Of a stretch of DNA of 64,000 bases, positions 37,011-47,800 are shown in pieces. The stretch is from Opitutia bacterium UBA953 (GTDB lineage Bacteria > Verrucomicrobiota > Verrucomicrobiia > Opitutales > UBA953): assembly GCA_002293125.1 (NCBI GenBank), contig DBCR01000083.1, positions 1-64,000 of the forward strand. The letters are read 5' to 3'. Every line of letters begins with the position of its first letter. Position 1 is the stretch's first letter. A program made the position numbers and the translations under genes. The notes beneath the pieces were generated by a model. It did not search any database. It was given only the letters and a program-made list of their open reading frames with translations, and was not told the origin of the DNA.

Positions 37011-37288
37011 GGTAACGCGAGGACACGAGGACTCGTGGGCCGGAGGGCCGGAGGGATGACAGAGGACTGAATTGAGCACTGCGTTGAGGGCTGCGTGGAG
37101 GGCTGAATAGAATTTGTAGCGCCCGCCACCCGTACCTGAACCTGATTACCCGAACCAGGCACCTGACGGCCGAGACCCGAGACCAGAAAAGATGCCCCCA
37201 GCTAATGATCCGGTCTCCGGTTTCCCTTTGAGTCTTCACTCTGTGCGCCCAACCGCTAACCGCTAACCGCCACCACCTTGCATTCTCT
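37011..37288. repeat. Convergent gap with tandem 12-mers and composite repeat
   Basis: No gene is seen. A GGACACGAGGAC-type stretch at 37019-37055 resembles 28614-28650. Four 12-base units lie at 37062-37109 (GAGGACTGAATT, GAGCACTGCGTT, GAGGGCTGCGTG, GAGGGCTGAATA). The composite repeat with a MITE-like right end occupies about 37120-37232 (end at 37210-37232). CCGCTAACCGC repeats follow at about 37250-37275. Confidence 0.7.
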
Positions 37289-38341
37289 TCACTTAATCTT
37301 CTTCACGAAAGTCAGCTGCGGGGCGTGCTTGCTGGTGTTCCAGCCGCCGGGTTCGGCGGTGTAATGGGCGGCGACCAGGACGTCGTCGACGATGCGGAAC
37401 ACATAGCACTCACAGGGATAGCGCGGGCCGGGATACGGCTTGCCTTCCTTGGCGTCGGGCTTGAAGGCGCCGGCGGAGAAGCAATCGAAGCGGGGTCCTT
37501 GGCCGCCGAAGTCGGCGTAATCCTTATCTTCGGGGAAAGTGAGTCGGGTGATGTCGTGCGTGTGGCCGTGCAGGAGGGCGATGATGTTATGACCCTTGAT
37601 GGCCTCGTAGAACGCCTTGCGCTTGGGCTGATCCCACCAGGTGCTGCGGGCGCTGAAGTCGAGGTGCGTCGCGATCACGACCGGTTCGGTCGCGCCGATC
37701 TCGGCCAAGCGCGCCTTCAGGAAGCTCAGGCTGCTCTCCGGATCCCACATAGAGCCTGCCTTGGCGCCTGCCTTGACGCCGTCGCCGGGATACAGGTTGA
37801 CGTTGATGAAGTGGACGCCCTGCCAGTTCCAAGCGGAGTGCAAGGCGTCGGCGGAAAGCTTCGTGACGAGACCAGCGGCGAGCATGCCACGATTGCGTTC
37901 GCGCAGGCCTTGGCGGACCGGGCCGGTGGCGCCGCCGTCGTGATTACCCGCCAGGGCGAAGGTCGGGTACTTCGCGGGCGTCGAACCCTGCCAAGGCAGC
38001 ATCCGATCGAAATCCTGCCACTGCTTCGCATTACCGACCTCGGTAAGGTCGCCTGCGACGATCATGCCGAGCGGACGCGGGACGGGGCCCTTCCCTTTCA
38101 TCGCCTCAGCGACGGGGCCCTCGGTGGGCCACGGTGTGCCGGGGACTTTGGCGAGCACCTCGAGCGTCTGCGCGACGTGGGCATTGAAGGCGTCGGCGCC
38201 AAACGGCGGGGCGGTCTTGCGGTAATCCATCCCCACGTGCACGTCCGAGACCAAGTAGAAGGTCAGATCACGGGCAGCCTCGGCGCAGGGGGCGAATCCG
38301 AGCAGCAACAGGGAAAGGAAAAGCGATAGGGGTGAGCGCAT
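37289..38341 (-). CDS. Secreted calcineurin-like metallophosphoesterase
   Basis: The 350-residue protein has a signal peptide (MRSPLSLFLSLLLLGFAPCAEA; ATG at 38341). It carries the full dimetal phosphoesterase motif set: D-x-H in YLVSDVHVGMDY, GD in IVAGDLTEVGN, GNHD in FALAGNHDGG, a later His in VVIATHLDFSAR, and GHTH in LLHGHTHDIT. The enzyme hydrolyses phosphomono- or diesters outside the cytoplasm. It lies downstream of and parallel to the giant PATR gene, but a terminator at 38675-38701 separates them. Confidence 0.88.
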   Translation of the reverse strand: MRSPLSLFLSLLLLGFAPCAEAARDLTFYLVSDVHVGMDYRKTAPPFGADAFNAHVAQTLEVLAKVPGTPWPTEGPVAEAMKGKGPVPRPLGMIVAGDLTEVGNAKQWQDFDRMLPWQGSTPAKYPTFALAGNHDGGATGPVRQGLRERNRGMLAAGLVTKLSADALHSAWNWQGVHFINVNLYPGDGVKAGAKAGSMWDPESSLSFLKARLAEIGATEPVVIATHLDFSARSTWWDQPKRKAFYEAIKGHNIIALLHGHTHDITRLTFPEDKDYADFGGQGPRFDCFSAGAFKPDAKEGKPYPGPRYPCECYVFRIVDDVLVAAHYTAEPGGWNTSKHAPQLTFVKKIK

Positions 38342-38449
38342 GGGGAGTTTGTGGGGGAGGGAAAGGGGTGAGTCAAATGTGGGTGTAGGGCTAGGGCTAG
38401 ACAAGTTGATCTGTTGACCCGTTGGCCGGTTGGCCAGGGAGGCATCATG

Positions 38450-38534
38450 CTCAAGGGGAGACCGGTGACCGGATGATTGGCTGGGGTGCATTAATATCCG
38501 AAGCATATATCCCGGTCTCCGGTCTCCCTTTGAG
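38450..38534. mobile_element. Short MITE-like element (85 bp)
   Basis: The 23-base left arm (38450-38472, CTCAAGGGGAGACCGGTGAC...) and right arm (38512-38534, ...CCGGTCTCCCTTTGAG) match as inverted repeats at about 21 of 23 positions, around a 39-base AT-richer centre. The arms are the same sequence as the ends of the 31718-31916 element. Confidence 0.6.
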
Positions 38535-38674
38535 TCTTATGATTTCACTTCGGGTGGCAGGTGGCAGCCCCAGGTGGCAGGTGGCGGGAAAGACAGCAAT
38601 GTCGTGACGCGGTCCCGACCCTACCCAAGGCAGCACTCCCCCGATACTCCATACTCGATACTCTCACTCAGGCA

Positions 38675-38701
38675 CAAAAAAGGGCGGCCGTAGCCGCCCT
38701 T
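38675..38701 (-). terminator. Rho-independent terminator of the giant repeat-protein gene
   Basis: A 9-bp stem (AAGGGCGGC with GCCGCCCTT) closes a 4-base loop. Read on the minus strand it is followed by a run of six T residues; T residues also lie on the other side, so it may work in both directions. It lies 38 bases past the stop codon. Confidence 0.88.
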
Positions 38702-38738
38702 CCCTTTTTGGACCTCAGGTCCTCGGGTCCTCGTATCT

Positions 38739-38834
38739 TCAGGCCTTCTTCTCCTGGCGGCGACGGCGACGGATGGCGGCGGCCGCGAGGGCCAGCGCAC
38801 CGAGACCGATACCGTAGGTCGAGGGCTCCGGCAC
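38739..38834 (-). other. PEP-CTERM sorting signal of the giant protein
   Basis: The last 31 residues show the three-part signal: VPEPSTYG, a hydrophobic helix (GLGALALAAAAI) and a basic cluster (RRRRRQEKK). In known systems an exosortase recognises it at the inner membrane. No exosortase gene is in the window. Confidence 0.88.
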
Positions 38835-41800
38835 CGCGGTCAGCGTGATGGCGCCGTTGGCGTTGTTGAAGTCGATCGCCCACAGGCTCGCCGCCGAGGC
38901 CGTGCCACCGGTGTAGGTGAACTGGCTGGTGTCGAAGGTGAACAGGTCGTTGACGTTGGTATTGGCACCGAGGTTCAGGCCACCCGCCGTGAACGAACCG
39001 AAGCTGAACGTCTGGATACCCGACGCGCCTTGGAGCAGCGACAGGTTGCCGGCCGAACCGAAGGTCGAGGCATCGGACATCGAGATCAGCTTGATCACGA
39101 CCTTGTTCGACACCGAGGCGCCGCTGAGGTCGAGGTTACCGAAGGCGAACTGGTCGTAACCGACGCCGGCAACCTGAGTGTTGACGTCCCAGATCTTGAA
39201 CTCGAGACGCGCGCCGCCCGAGAGCGTCATGCTGGTCGAGGTCAAGGTGCCGATCGAGGCTCCGCGAGAGACCGTACCACGATCACCCACGGTGATGGCG
39301 CCGAAGGAGACGTTACCCGAAGCCACCGAGGCCACGAGCGTGCCGCCGATCAACCCGTTACCGCTGACGTTGATGTTGTTCGTGACGGACTGGTTGATGA
39401 CCATCGTGCCAGCGTTACCGATCGTGGCGTTACCGGAGCCGAGGGCGCCGGCGTCGCTGACCGTGACCTTACCCTGCGCGACCGTGAGGCCGCCCGAGAA
39501 GGTGTTGGCCGCGGCGAGGACGAGGTCGCCCGCGCCGGACTTGACGAGAGCGCCGGTGCCGAAGTTCATGCCGCCGTTGAACGTCGTCGCGCTCGTGGTG
39601 TGATCGAACTTGATCGTCGCCGTCGCACCGTCAGCCACCTTGAGGCGAGAGCCGAGGTCCTGGTTGTTGGTCGCTTCCCAGCGAAGGGTCGAGCTATCGG
39701 CCAGGTTGACGTTACCCGTGCTGCTGGGTCCGCCGAGGGCGTTCAAGTAGAAGCCGAGGACGCCTCCGTTGACGTTCACTTCGGCATTCGGGGCGAGCGT
39801 GCTGCCCGCGCCGTCGATGATCCACTGGCCGACACCGTTCTTCACGATGGAGGAGAAGGCCTGGGCCGCATCGCCACCCTGCAAGAGGCCAGCGCTGTAG
39901 GTATTGTCCAAGATGCTCGTACCCGAGAGCGTCAGCGGACGACTGGTCGCCGTGGCCGGCGCGGTGTCGTCGAAGTCGATCTGGCCGGTACCGTTGACGA
40001 GCAGCGGGTTCACACCGCTGGTGGCGTGGAAGCCCGCGCCGCCGTCCTTGACGAGGAACGTACGGTCGAACGCGCCCGCTCCGGTGTACTCGACCGAGCC
40101 GCCGGCGAACACGAGGTTCGCGTGGACGGTGGCGGAGGAGAGGCCGAGCTGCGCCTGGTCGGCGAACTTCAGGAAGCCGCCCGTCAGCGTGTTCGTACCC
40201 GTATAGGTCTTGGCGGAGCCGCTCATGACGAGCGTACCCGCGCCGGACTTCGAGAGGCTCGAGACGCCCGTGACCGGAACCGCGTCGGCGTAGGAACCCG
40301 AGAAGGTCAGCACCTTGCCCGCGTCGACGTTGAAGTCGCGCGAGGCGCTGGTGAGACCCACGTTGACGTTCTCCGCGGAGATCGTGGAATCAGCCGTCGC
40401 GGTGACATTACCCAGGAAGACCCACGAACCAGTGGGGGCCGGGGACACCGAGTCGCTGGTCAACTCGCCGCCGTTGAGCGTGATCGCCCCGAGGTAGGCG
40501 GTCTGCGTCAACGCGTCGGCGGTACCGCCGTTGAGCGTGAGCGGGACGCCGTAGGAAACGGTGCCCACCGAATCATTGCCGGTGACCTTGAAGAAGCTGC
40601 CCGGGAGATAAGTGCTGGTGAAGGCATCAAAATACGTGCCGCGGTTGACCACGATACCCGTCGAGGCGGCCAGCGCCGAGACCGCCGAGGCCGTCATGAT
40701 GCCGTTGTTGACAACGGCCCTGCCGCTGAAGGCGCTGCTAGCGGTCGCCAGGTCCAAGGTCATCCGGCTTTGCTGGACGACATCGCCCGTGCCCTCGATG
40801 GGACGGAACAGCTGATAGTTGCCGGTGTAGTTGAAGCGCAACTGCCCCGGAGTGGTCACAACGACCTTGTTGGCGCTACCGAGATCGCCGGTGTCTCCGG
40901 CTAGGGTACCATCGCCGACCTGCAGGATACCATTGTCGACGAGGAAACGACCGGTGAAGCCGGAGTTGGCGGCGGTCAGGATGGTGATGCCGGAGCCGAC
41001 GGAGCGCACGAAGCCCGACCCGCTCAATTCATTCGGGAAATTCAGGGTGCCCGTGCGATCCATACGCAGCTCTGCACCGGTCTCGATGTTCACCGGACCG
41101 AGGCCGAAGGAACCGATGTTGGTGATGTCGAGACGACCTGCCTGGATGTCGGTGAGACCGGCGTAATTATTCACCGCGCCGAAGGCCAGAACACCCGAGC
41201 CCGTCTTGGTCAGGTTGAGGACCTGCCCACCGCCGCCGTAGTTGTCCGTGAGGGCCCCGCTGAAGGTGAATGACGCGTTGTCGCCGCCGACCGTCAAGGT
41301 GCTCGGGGTGAGGGTCGAGGAGTTCGTGAAGAAGCCCGTGCCCAGGATCCGGTGGGTGATCTGGTTGAAGCCCGCGAGGTCGAAGCCCGAGGCGACGCCG
41401 GCCGTGAGGAACGTGTCCGGGGGCAGGCTGTTGTCACCCGCCCAGCGAACCACGCCGCCGGACACCGTGACGCCCGCGCCCTTGAGGTCGGCTTGCGTCG
41501 AGGGAACGCCCAGCAAGAGGACGCCATTACCGGTCTTGGTCAAGGCCGTGGAGCGATCGATGAGGTCGGTCAGCAGTCCGCCGCTGAGCGTGGCCGTGAC
41601 GCCGTAGTTCGTGACCCCGATGGTGCGCATGGCCGCCCCAAGACTGACCTTGCCGGCCAGGATGACGCCCGCACCCGCGCCCGAGCCACCGAAGGCGAAG
41701 TCGCCGTTCACCGTGACCGGGTTGGCGATCGTGCGGACCGTGCCGTCGCTGAGCAACGAGGTGCCCGCGCCGACCAGCAGGTCGCCGCGACCGACCGGGC

Positions 41801-44800
41801 CGCTGGTGATGGCCCCGAGGAGGAGGACGGTATTATTGCTAAACATCAACGCGCCGGCGTTCAGGTTGAAGGGGGAATTGAAGGTGCTCGCCCCACTCAA
41901 GGCCAGCACGCCCGAGCCCTGCTTGGTCAAGGTCTGCATGCCAGCGCTCTGCAGGATCGGGGCGCTGATGACGAGGCCCGTGGCCGCCAAACCGGCATGG
42001 ACGGTGAGCACGGGGTCGCTGGCGCTGAATTCGAGGGAAGTCCCGGAGATGACGGGGACGGAGACGGGCGACTGATTGGTCGCGGTCACGGCGTTGGCGG
42101 CGGTCAGCGTGAGCTTGACGGCGGTCGCCAAGGTCGGGTTGGACATGCCCCCTTCGTTGTCGAAGAGCACGGCATTCAAGGTGTTGGTCCCGACGAGATT
42201 CAGGTTGGCGCCGCCCAGCAGGGAGATGCTGGAGGTCGCGGCGATCTGACTCTGGTTGTTCAACATGGACACCGTGGTGTTGGCGCCGCTGCCCCACCCG
42301 GACACGACGAGGTCGCCGGGGATCAGAACGTAGCCGCCGGGAGGCGCGTTGAGATTCAGGGTGCCCTGATTGACGAAGGTCGTGCCCAGGAAGTCGTTGG
42401 AGACCGGGCTGGAGGGAGTACGGAGGGCCAGCGTGCCGCCGCCGGACTTCACGAAGTTCATGGCGCCGGTGAGCGTCATGTTGAGGTTCATCGTGCCTTG
42501 GTTCGTGTAGACATACAGGTCCGAACCCGCCGCGGTGAGCGAGCTGACCGAGGTGTCGCCCTGCAGGGTGATCGTGCTGCCGTTGTTCGTGATGATGCCC
42601 ACGCCGAGGGTGATCGGGGCGTTGACGAACGTGAAATCCTGGTTGGCGCCGGCGGAAAGACGCCAGCTATTGGCCGAATGGGGGCCCGTGATGGTGCGAA
42701 CCGTCGCACCATCATTGTAATTACCCGTGGCGACGGTCGTATTGATGTCGCCACCCGTGAAATTGGTGGCGGGGTAGCCACCGCCCAAGTTGTACTGCTG
42801 ACCCATGGCGACGACGCCGAAGGTGGCGCTGTAAGTGGCGAAGGTCGAACCGTCCGCGACCGCCCAGCCACCGATGAGACCATTGACGAGGCTGGCGGTG
42901 CCAAACGGGGCGCTATTGAGCTGCGTGAGGCGGATATTGGAGTTCTGGGTGAGGCCCTGGCCGCCAAGCGTGTTGATTCCGCCGCTGTTCAGGGTGGTCC
43001 AGCCGTTGAAGTTCACCATCGGACGCACGCCCGCCGAGGCGACGACGAGGTTGCCGATGTCGATCCGGTTGGTCGCCCCCATGCTGATGTAGGGGTTGGA
43101 GTTGATCTGGACACTCCCGCGCTCGATGTCGATGCGATCAAGGGTCAGCAGATTGTCGACCGAACCACCCCCGATGAAGGTCAAGGTACCGCCGGCAAGC
43201 GTGACGGTGTTGGCCGCCGCGATCCGGACCGGGCTGTCGACCGGGTTGAGACCGAAGTTATTGAGGAGGAGCGTACCCTGCGCGAGACGCAGGCCGGCCG
43301 TGCTGGCGAGCGAACCAGAGTCGCGGAGTTCGAGCGTGCCGCCGCGGACCACGGTCGCACCGGTGTAGTCGCTGGCCGAGGTCAGCGTGGTCGTGGTGTT
43401 GCCCGAGCGCACGAAGCTGAGGCCGCCGGTGAGCCTGCCCCCGAAGGTGCTGTTGTCGGTCGTGGTGAAGACCGCGCCGGTCAGGCCGGTGACCGTGCCG
43501 CCCATGCCGGGCAGCGGGTTCGAACTGGCGAGGCCGCGGACCGTCTGGTTCTTCGCGCCAAGATCGAGGACGGCGCCCGTCCCGTTGAGCGTGACGAAGG
43601 GTAAGCCCATCGGGCCGGCCGTGGCCGAGATGGCCAACGTGTTATCCAGCCCAGAATTCAGGCGCAGCGTCCCGTTGTTGATGGCGACCGTGCCGGTGAA
43701 GAACCCGGTGCGTTCACCGAGCACCATGGTGCCACCGTTATCCAGGACGAAACCGCCCGTCGCAGCCGGAAGCAGCGAGGCGTTCACGGCGAGCGTGGCG
43801 CCCGGCAGGACGTGGAAGTAGGCTGAGCCGGTCGAGGGACCGACGAGCGTTCCCATGTCGAAGGTCGTTGTGCCATCCTTGACGAGGAATCCGGCGGCAT
43901 TGGCGAGGGTCAGCGAGAGCAGCTCGCCCGAGGGGCCGAATTTGCCGAAGACACTCGACGCGAGACCCGAGACGACCGAAGCCGTGCCGCTGGTAGTCAG
44001 GGTATTGACGGTCGTCGGCGCGGTGAGGGTGGTCGCGCCGGTAAGCCGGGCATTGAACGTGCCGCCCAGCGTATTGGCCAGGATGCGCGTCTCGGTGGTG
44101 GTATCGAGGGCCCGCCCATTGCCCGTGACGCTGTCGATGGTCAGGAACCCCGTACCCACGCCCGTGGCGGAGGCATCGGCGAGGATATCGCCGCGGACGG
44201 CCTTGGTGAAGCTGGCATTGGCGCCGACGCCCTGCCCCGCCGAGAAGCCAGCGTTCGTGATGGCGAGGTTGGCCAGGCCGTTGCCTGTGAGCTCGCTGAT
44301 ACCGGCGATGACAAGGGAGCCGTTGGTCTGAACCGCATTGAGCGTGGCCACGCCGGTGACGGTGGCGTTGGCGCTCAGGAAGAGCGTCGTACCGTCGAGG
44401 ATGCTGGCGATCGTCGTGTTGGCATTGATACCGGCACCCGTGATGAGCATGCCCGGGATGAGGCCCACGGTGCTCGGGACCGTCACCCTCGTCGAGTTGA
44501 GGGTCGTCGAGGCGCTGAGCGAGGCATTCGCGTAGGTCAGCGTGGTGACATTGAGCGACATGCCCTGCGCGGCGTTGGCCGAGAGCTCGATACGACCGCC
44601 GCCGTTGAGGGCGGAGAGCGTCGCGATACCTTCGGTGGTCGCGCCTGCGGCGGAACCGCCGATGAGGAGACGACCGCCCTGCATATTGACCGTGCCGCCG
44701 GCGGCGGTGCCGAGGCGGTTGCTGAGATTGGTGACCGAGTTGTCGAGCTGGAGCAGGCCGCCGTTATTGACATTGAAGATCGAGTTTGCCGTGGCGGTCG

Positions 44801-47800
44801 ACACGAAGGCCTGACCAGCGCCGGCGTAGGCGAGCGTGCCGCCGCTGACCGAGATGGCGCCGAAAGAGCCCGTGGTCGGCTGCACCGAGGACAACGTCAG
44901 TTTGCCTGTGCCGATCTTGTTGATCTGGCCGAAGGCGGCGTCATTGAAGCGCATGAAGCGACCGGTGAAGGTCGTGTCCGCGTTGTTGAAGCCCACATTG
45001 AGGGTCGGGGTGCCGAACGAGCTGAAGATGTCGCCGGAGCCGGTCAGCCCGCCCCAGGTGGTGACGAGGTTGTTGAGGTCGAGGCGCGTGCCGGCGCCGA
45101 GGTTCAGCGTCGAGAAACGGGAGCCGGCATTGGCGACGCCCGTGCGGATACCGCCGGCGGCCACGAGGAACTCGCTGGTGAAGACGTTCTGGGCGCGGAA
45201 ATCGAGCACGCCGTTGCCCGTCTTGGTGATGCCGCCGGTCGAGCCGACAACGCCTTGAAGGGCGAGCGCCGGGCGGAAGGGGTCGACGCTGGCGAATCCG
45301 CCGCCGGAAATCGGGGCGACATCGATGAAGTTGGGGGAGGCGCCGAAGTCGACACGACCCTCGATGACGGAGGTGGTGGTGACGTTAGCCGACGTGGCGA
45401 AAAGTCCGCCGGCACCGATCGTCAGGACACCGGTGGAACCGGCGCCGGCGGGGCTCTGGATGTGGAAGGTGCGCAGGTAACCGGTGCCGTTGGAACCGTC
45501 GTTGTTGAAGGTGAGCTTCCGGAGGGTGTTGTTCCCGAAAAGGACGACGGAACCGTTCCCGTTGATGGTGACTTCGTTGTCCGGATGGATGGATGCCGCC
45601 CGGTAGGCGAGCAACTGTCCGGGATTCTGCCAGGAACCATTGACGATGAGGCCCTTGGCCGGATCGGCGGCGAGCGGGATGGCTCCGCCGTTGGTGGAGA
45701 CCACGATTTGACCGTTGGCGATGGTGGTGCCGCCGGTGTAGGTGTTGGTACCGACCAGTTGCCAGGTATTGGAGCCGCTCTTGGTGACGGCCATGTCGAC
45801 TCCGACCGACGGATTGACGAGATTGGAACGCATCACGTGCCAACCCGCGCCTTGGGCGTAGAGGAAGAGTTCGTTGCCGCCGGAGGTCACGTTGCCGACG
45901 CCATCGGCGCTGCCGATGAAGTGCGAGGCCGTGCTCCAAGCCATCAGGCCGCCAGTGGCGAGCGTCAGCGTCTTGCCGGCGGCGATATGGACGTTCTGGG
46001 TGGCCTGATTGGCGAAGCGCAGCGAGTTGATGGTGAGGTCATCGGTGAGCAGCAGCGTGTTGGTGATGGCCGAATCCAGGCTGATATTGGAGGTGGCCGT
46101 GGCGGTCGCGAGAGTGTTGGCGTCCGTGGTGGCGTTGGAATAGGCCGGGAAGCCGGCGGTGCCGAAGGCGCCGACACCGAGGGTCGGCGAGTAGGACGCG
46201 AAGTGGTGGGTACCCGCGGCCATCGTGCCGAAGACGGCCCAACCGCCGAGCATACCGTTGGTGAGCGTCGGGGCGGAGCCGTTGATGGCAGCGAGGGTGA
46301 CGCGGTTCGCGGCGCCCGTGGTGAAGTTGGCGACGGTGCCCGGGGTGCGGACGAGGTTGTTGATGGCGAGCACCGAGCTGGCCTGGAAGCCATCGCCCGC
46401 GGTGACGATGAACTGCGAACCACCGGCCACGAGGTTGACGGTGCCGAGGGTCTCCGAGCTGGCCGACTGCTGGCGTCCGCGCAACTCGAGCAGGCCGCCC
46501 CGCAGGTTGACCACGGCCGCGTCATTGATGCGATCCGGGTTATCCGTCAGGCTGTTGGCATTCTCGAGGTAGAGGTTGGCGGAATTGATATTCAACGCGC
46601 TGGTGGCGGTGAAGGCGGCGTCGCCATACATCACGGTCAAGCCGCCGTTGATGGTCGTGGAACCGATGTGGCTGTTGACACCCCAGAGGTTGAGGGTGTT
46701 CAGGCCGGAACGAGTCAGGCTGACGTTGCCGGTCAGGCGGGCCGCGAACTGGCGTCCGTTATTATCGGCGTTGATGAGCAGGTGACCGGGCCCGCCGGTG
46801 CTGGTGATCGTGGTGCCCTGGTTGGTGATCGTCGACTCGGTGAAGCTGCCGAAGAAGAGCTGGGAGTTGCCGTTGAGGTCCAGGGTTCCGCCGATGGCAG
46901 CGAAGTAGTTGTTCGCCTGAATGGCGTTGAGGCTGCCAAGCTTGACGGTGCCCTGGTTGAGCATGAAGAGACCGCTCAGGGTGTTCACACCCAGACCGTT
47001 GAGCCCGTTGACCGCCGACGTCGGGGGAGCGATCGTGAGCGTGCCCGATCCCGCCTTGATGAGCGACGGACTGCCGTTGCCGATGCCGTTGCCACCCGCG
47101 AGGGCGGAGGAAAGCGTCAGGTCACCAAAAGCCCAGACGTGGAGGGCGGCGGTGCTGGCGGCCACCTGATTGATGACGCCACCCGTGATCACGGAGGTAC
47201 TTCCAGGGCGGACGAGGATGCCGCCGGAGCGCAGGCTGAATTGCACCCCATCGGCGATGGCCAGACCGGCCCCGCCCTCGATGGTGAGCGAGTTGCGTTG
47301 GGTGTTGAGCGCGACAGCCAGGTTACCCGGGCTCGCCGCGGTGAGCAGCACGTTCGAATTCGTCGTCACGCCTTGGGCCGTGCCACCGAAGAGACTCGGA
47401 TTGATCTCATACTCCCGCTCGGTGTCCAACGAGCGGAGGTAATTGACGCCGGCGTTGACGCCGGAGGTCGCGAACGAAAGGTTCGCGTTATGGGCGCCCG
47501 AGTAATTCAGGTCGACGACGGCCCACGGCAGGATACCGCGGTTCAAGGCTAGCGCAGTACCGGTCTCGCCCGAGAGCGTCGGATTGTTGGTGAAATGGAT
47601 CGAGGCCCGACCCGGGCCGGGCGCGATGCCGACTCCGCGGAAGAGCATCGAGGCGCCAGGAGCGACGGCGGTCTGCACCGGGGCGTTATTTCCCCAGGCG
47701 GCGCCACGGAAAGTCAGGATGACCGCGCCGGCCAAGTTGGATTGCGCCTTGAGGCTGACGACGGAAAGGCCCTTGAGGAACGTGGTGTCGGCGAAATTCT

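Larger units (their letters stand above)
38342..38738. repeat. Intergenic region with MITE-like element, repeats and terminator
   Basis: No gene is seen. The region holds a short MITE-like element (38450-38534), a GGTGGCAG-type repeat (38553-38586), a reversed GGTAGGG palindrome (38601-38625) and the terminator of the giant gene (38675-38701). A GGGCTAGGGCTAG run lies near 38387-38399. Confidence 0.68.
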
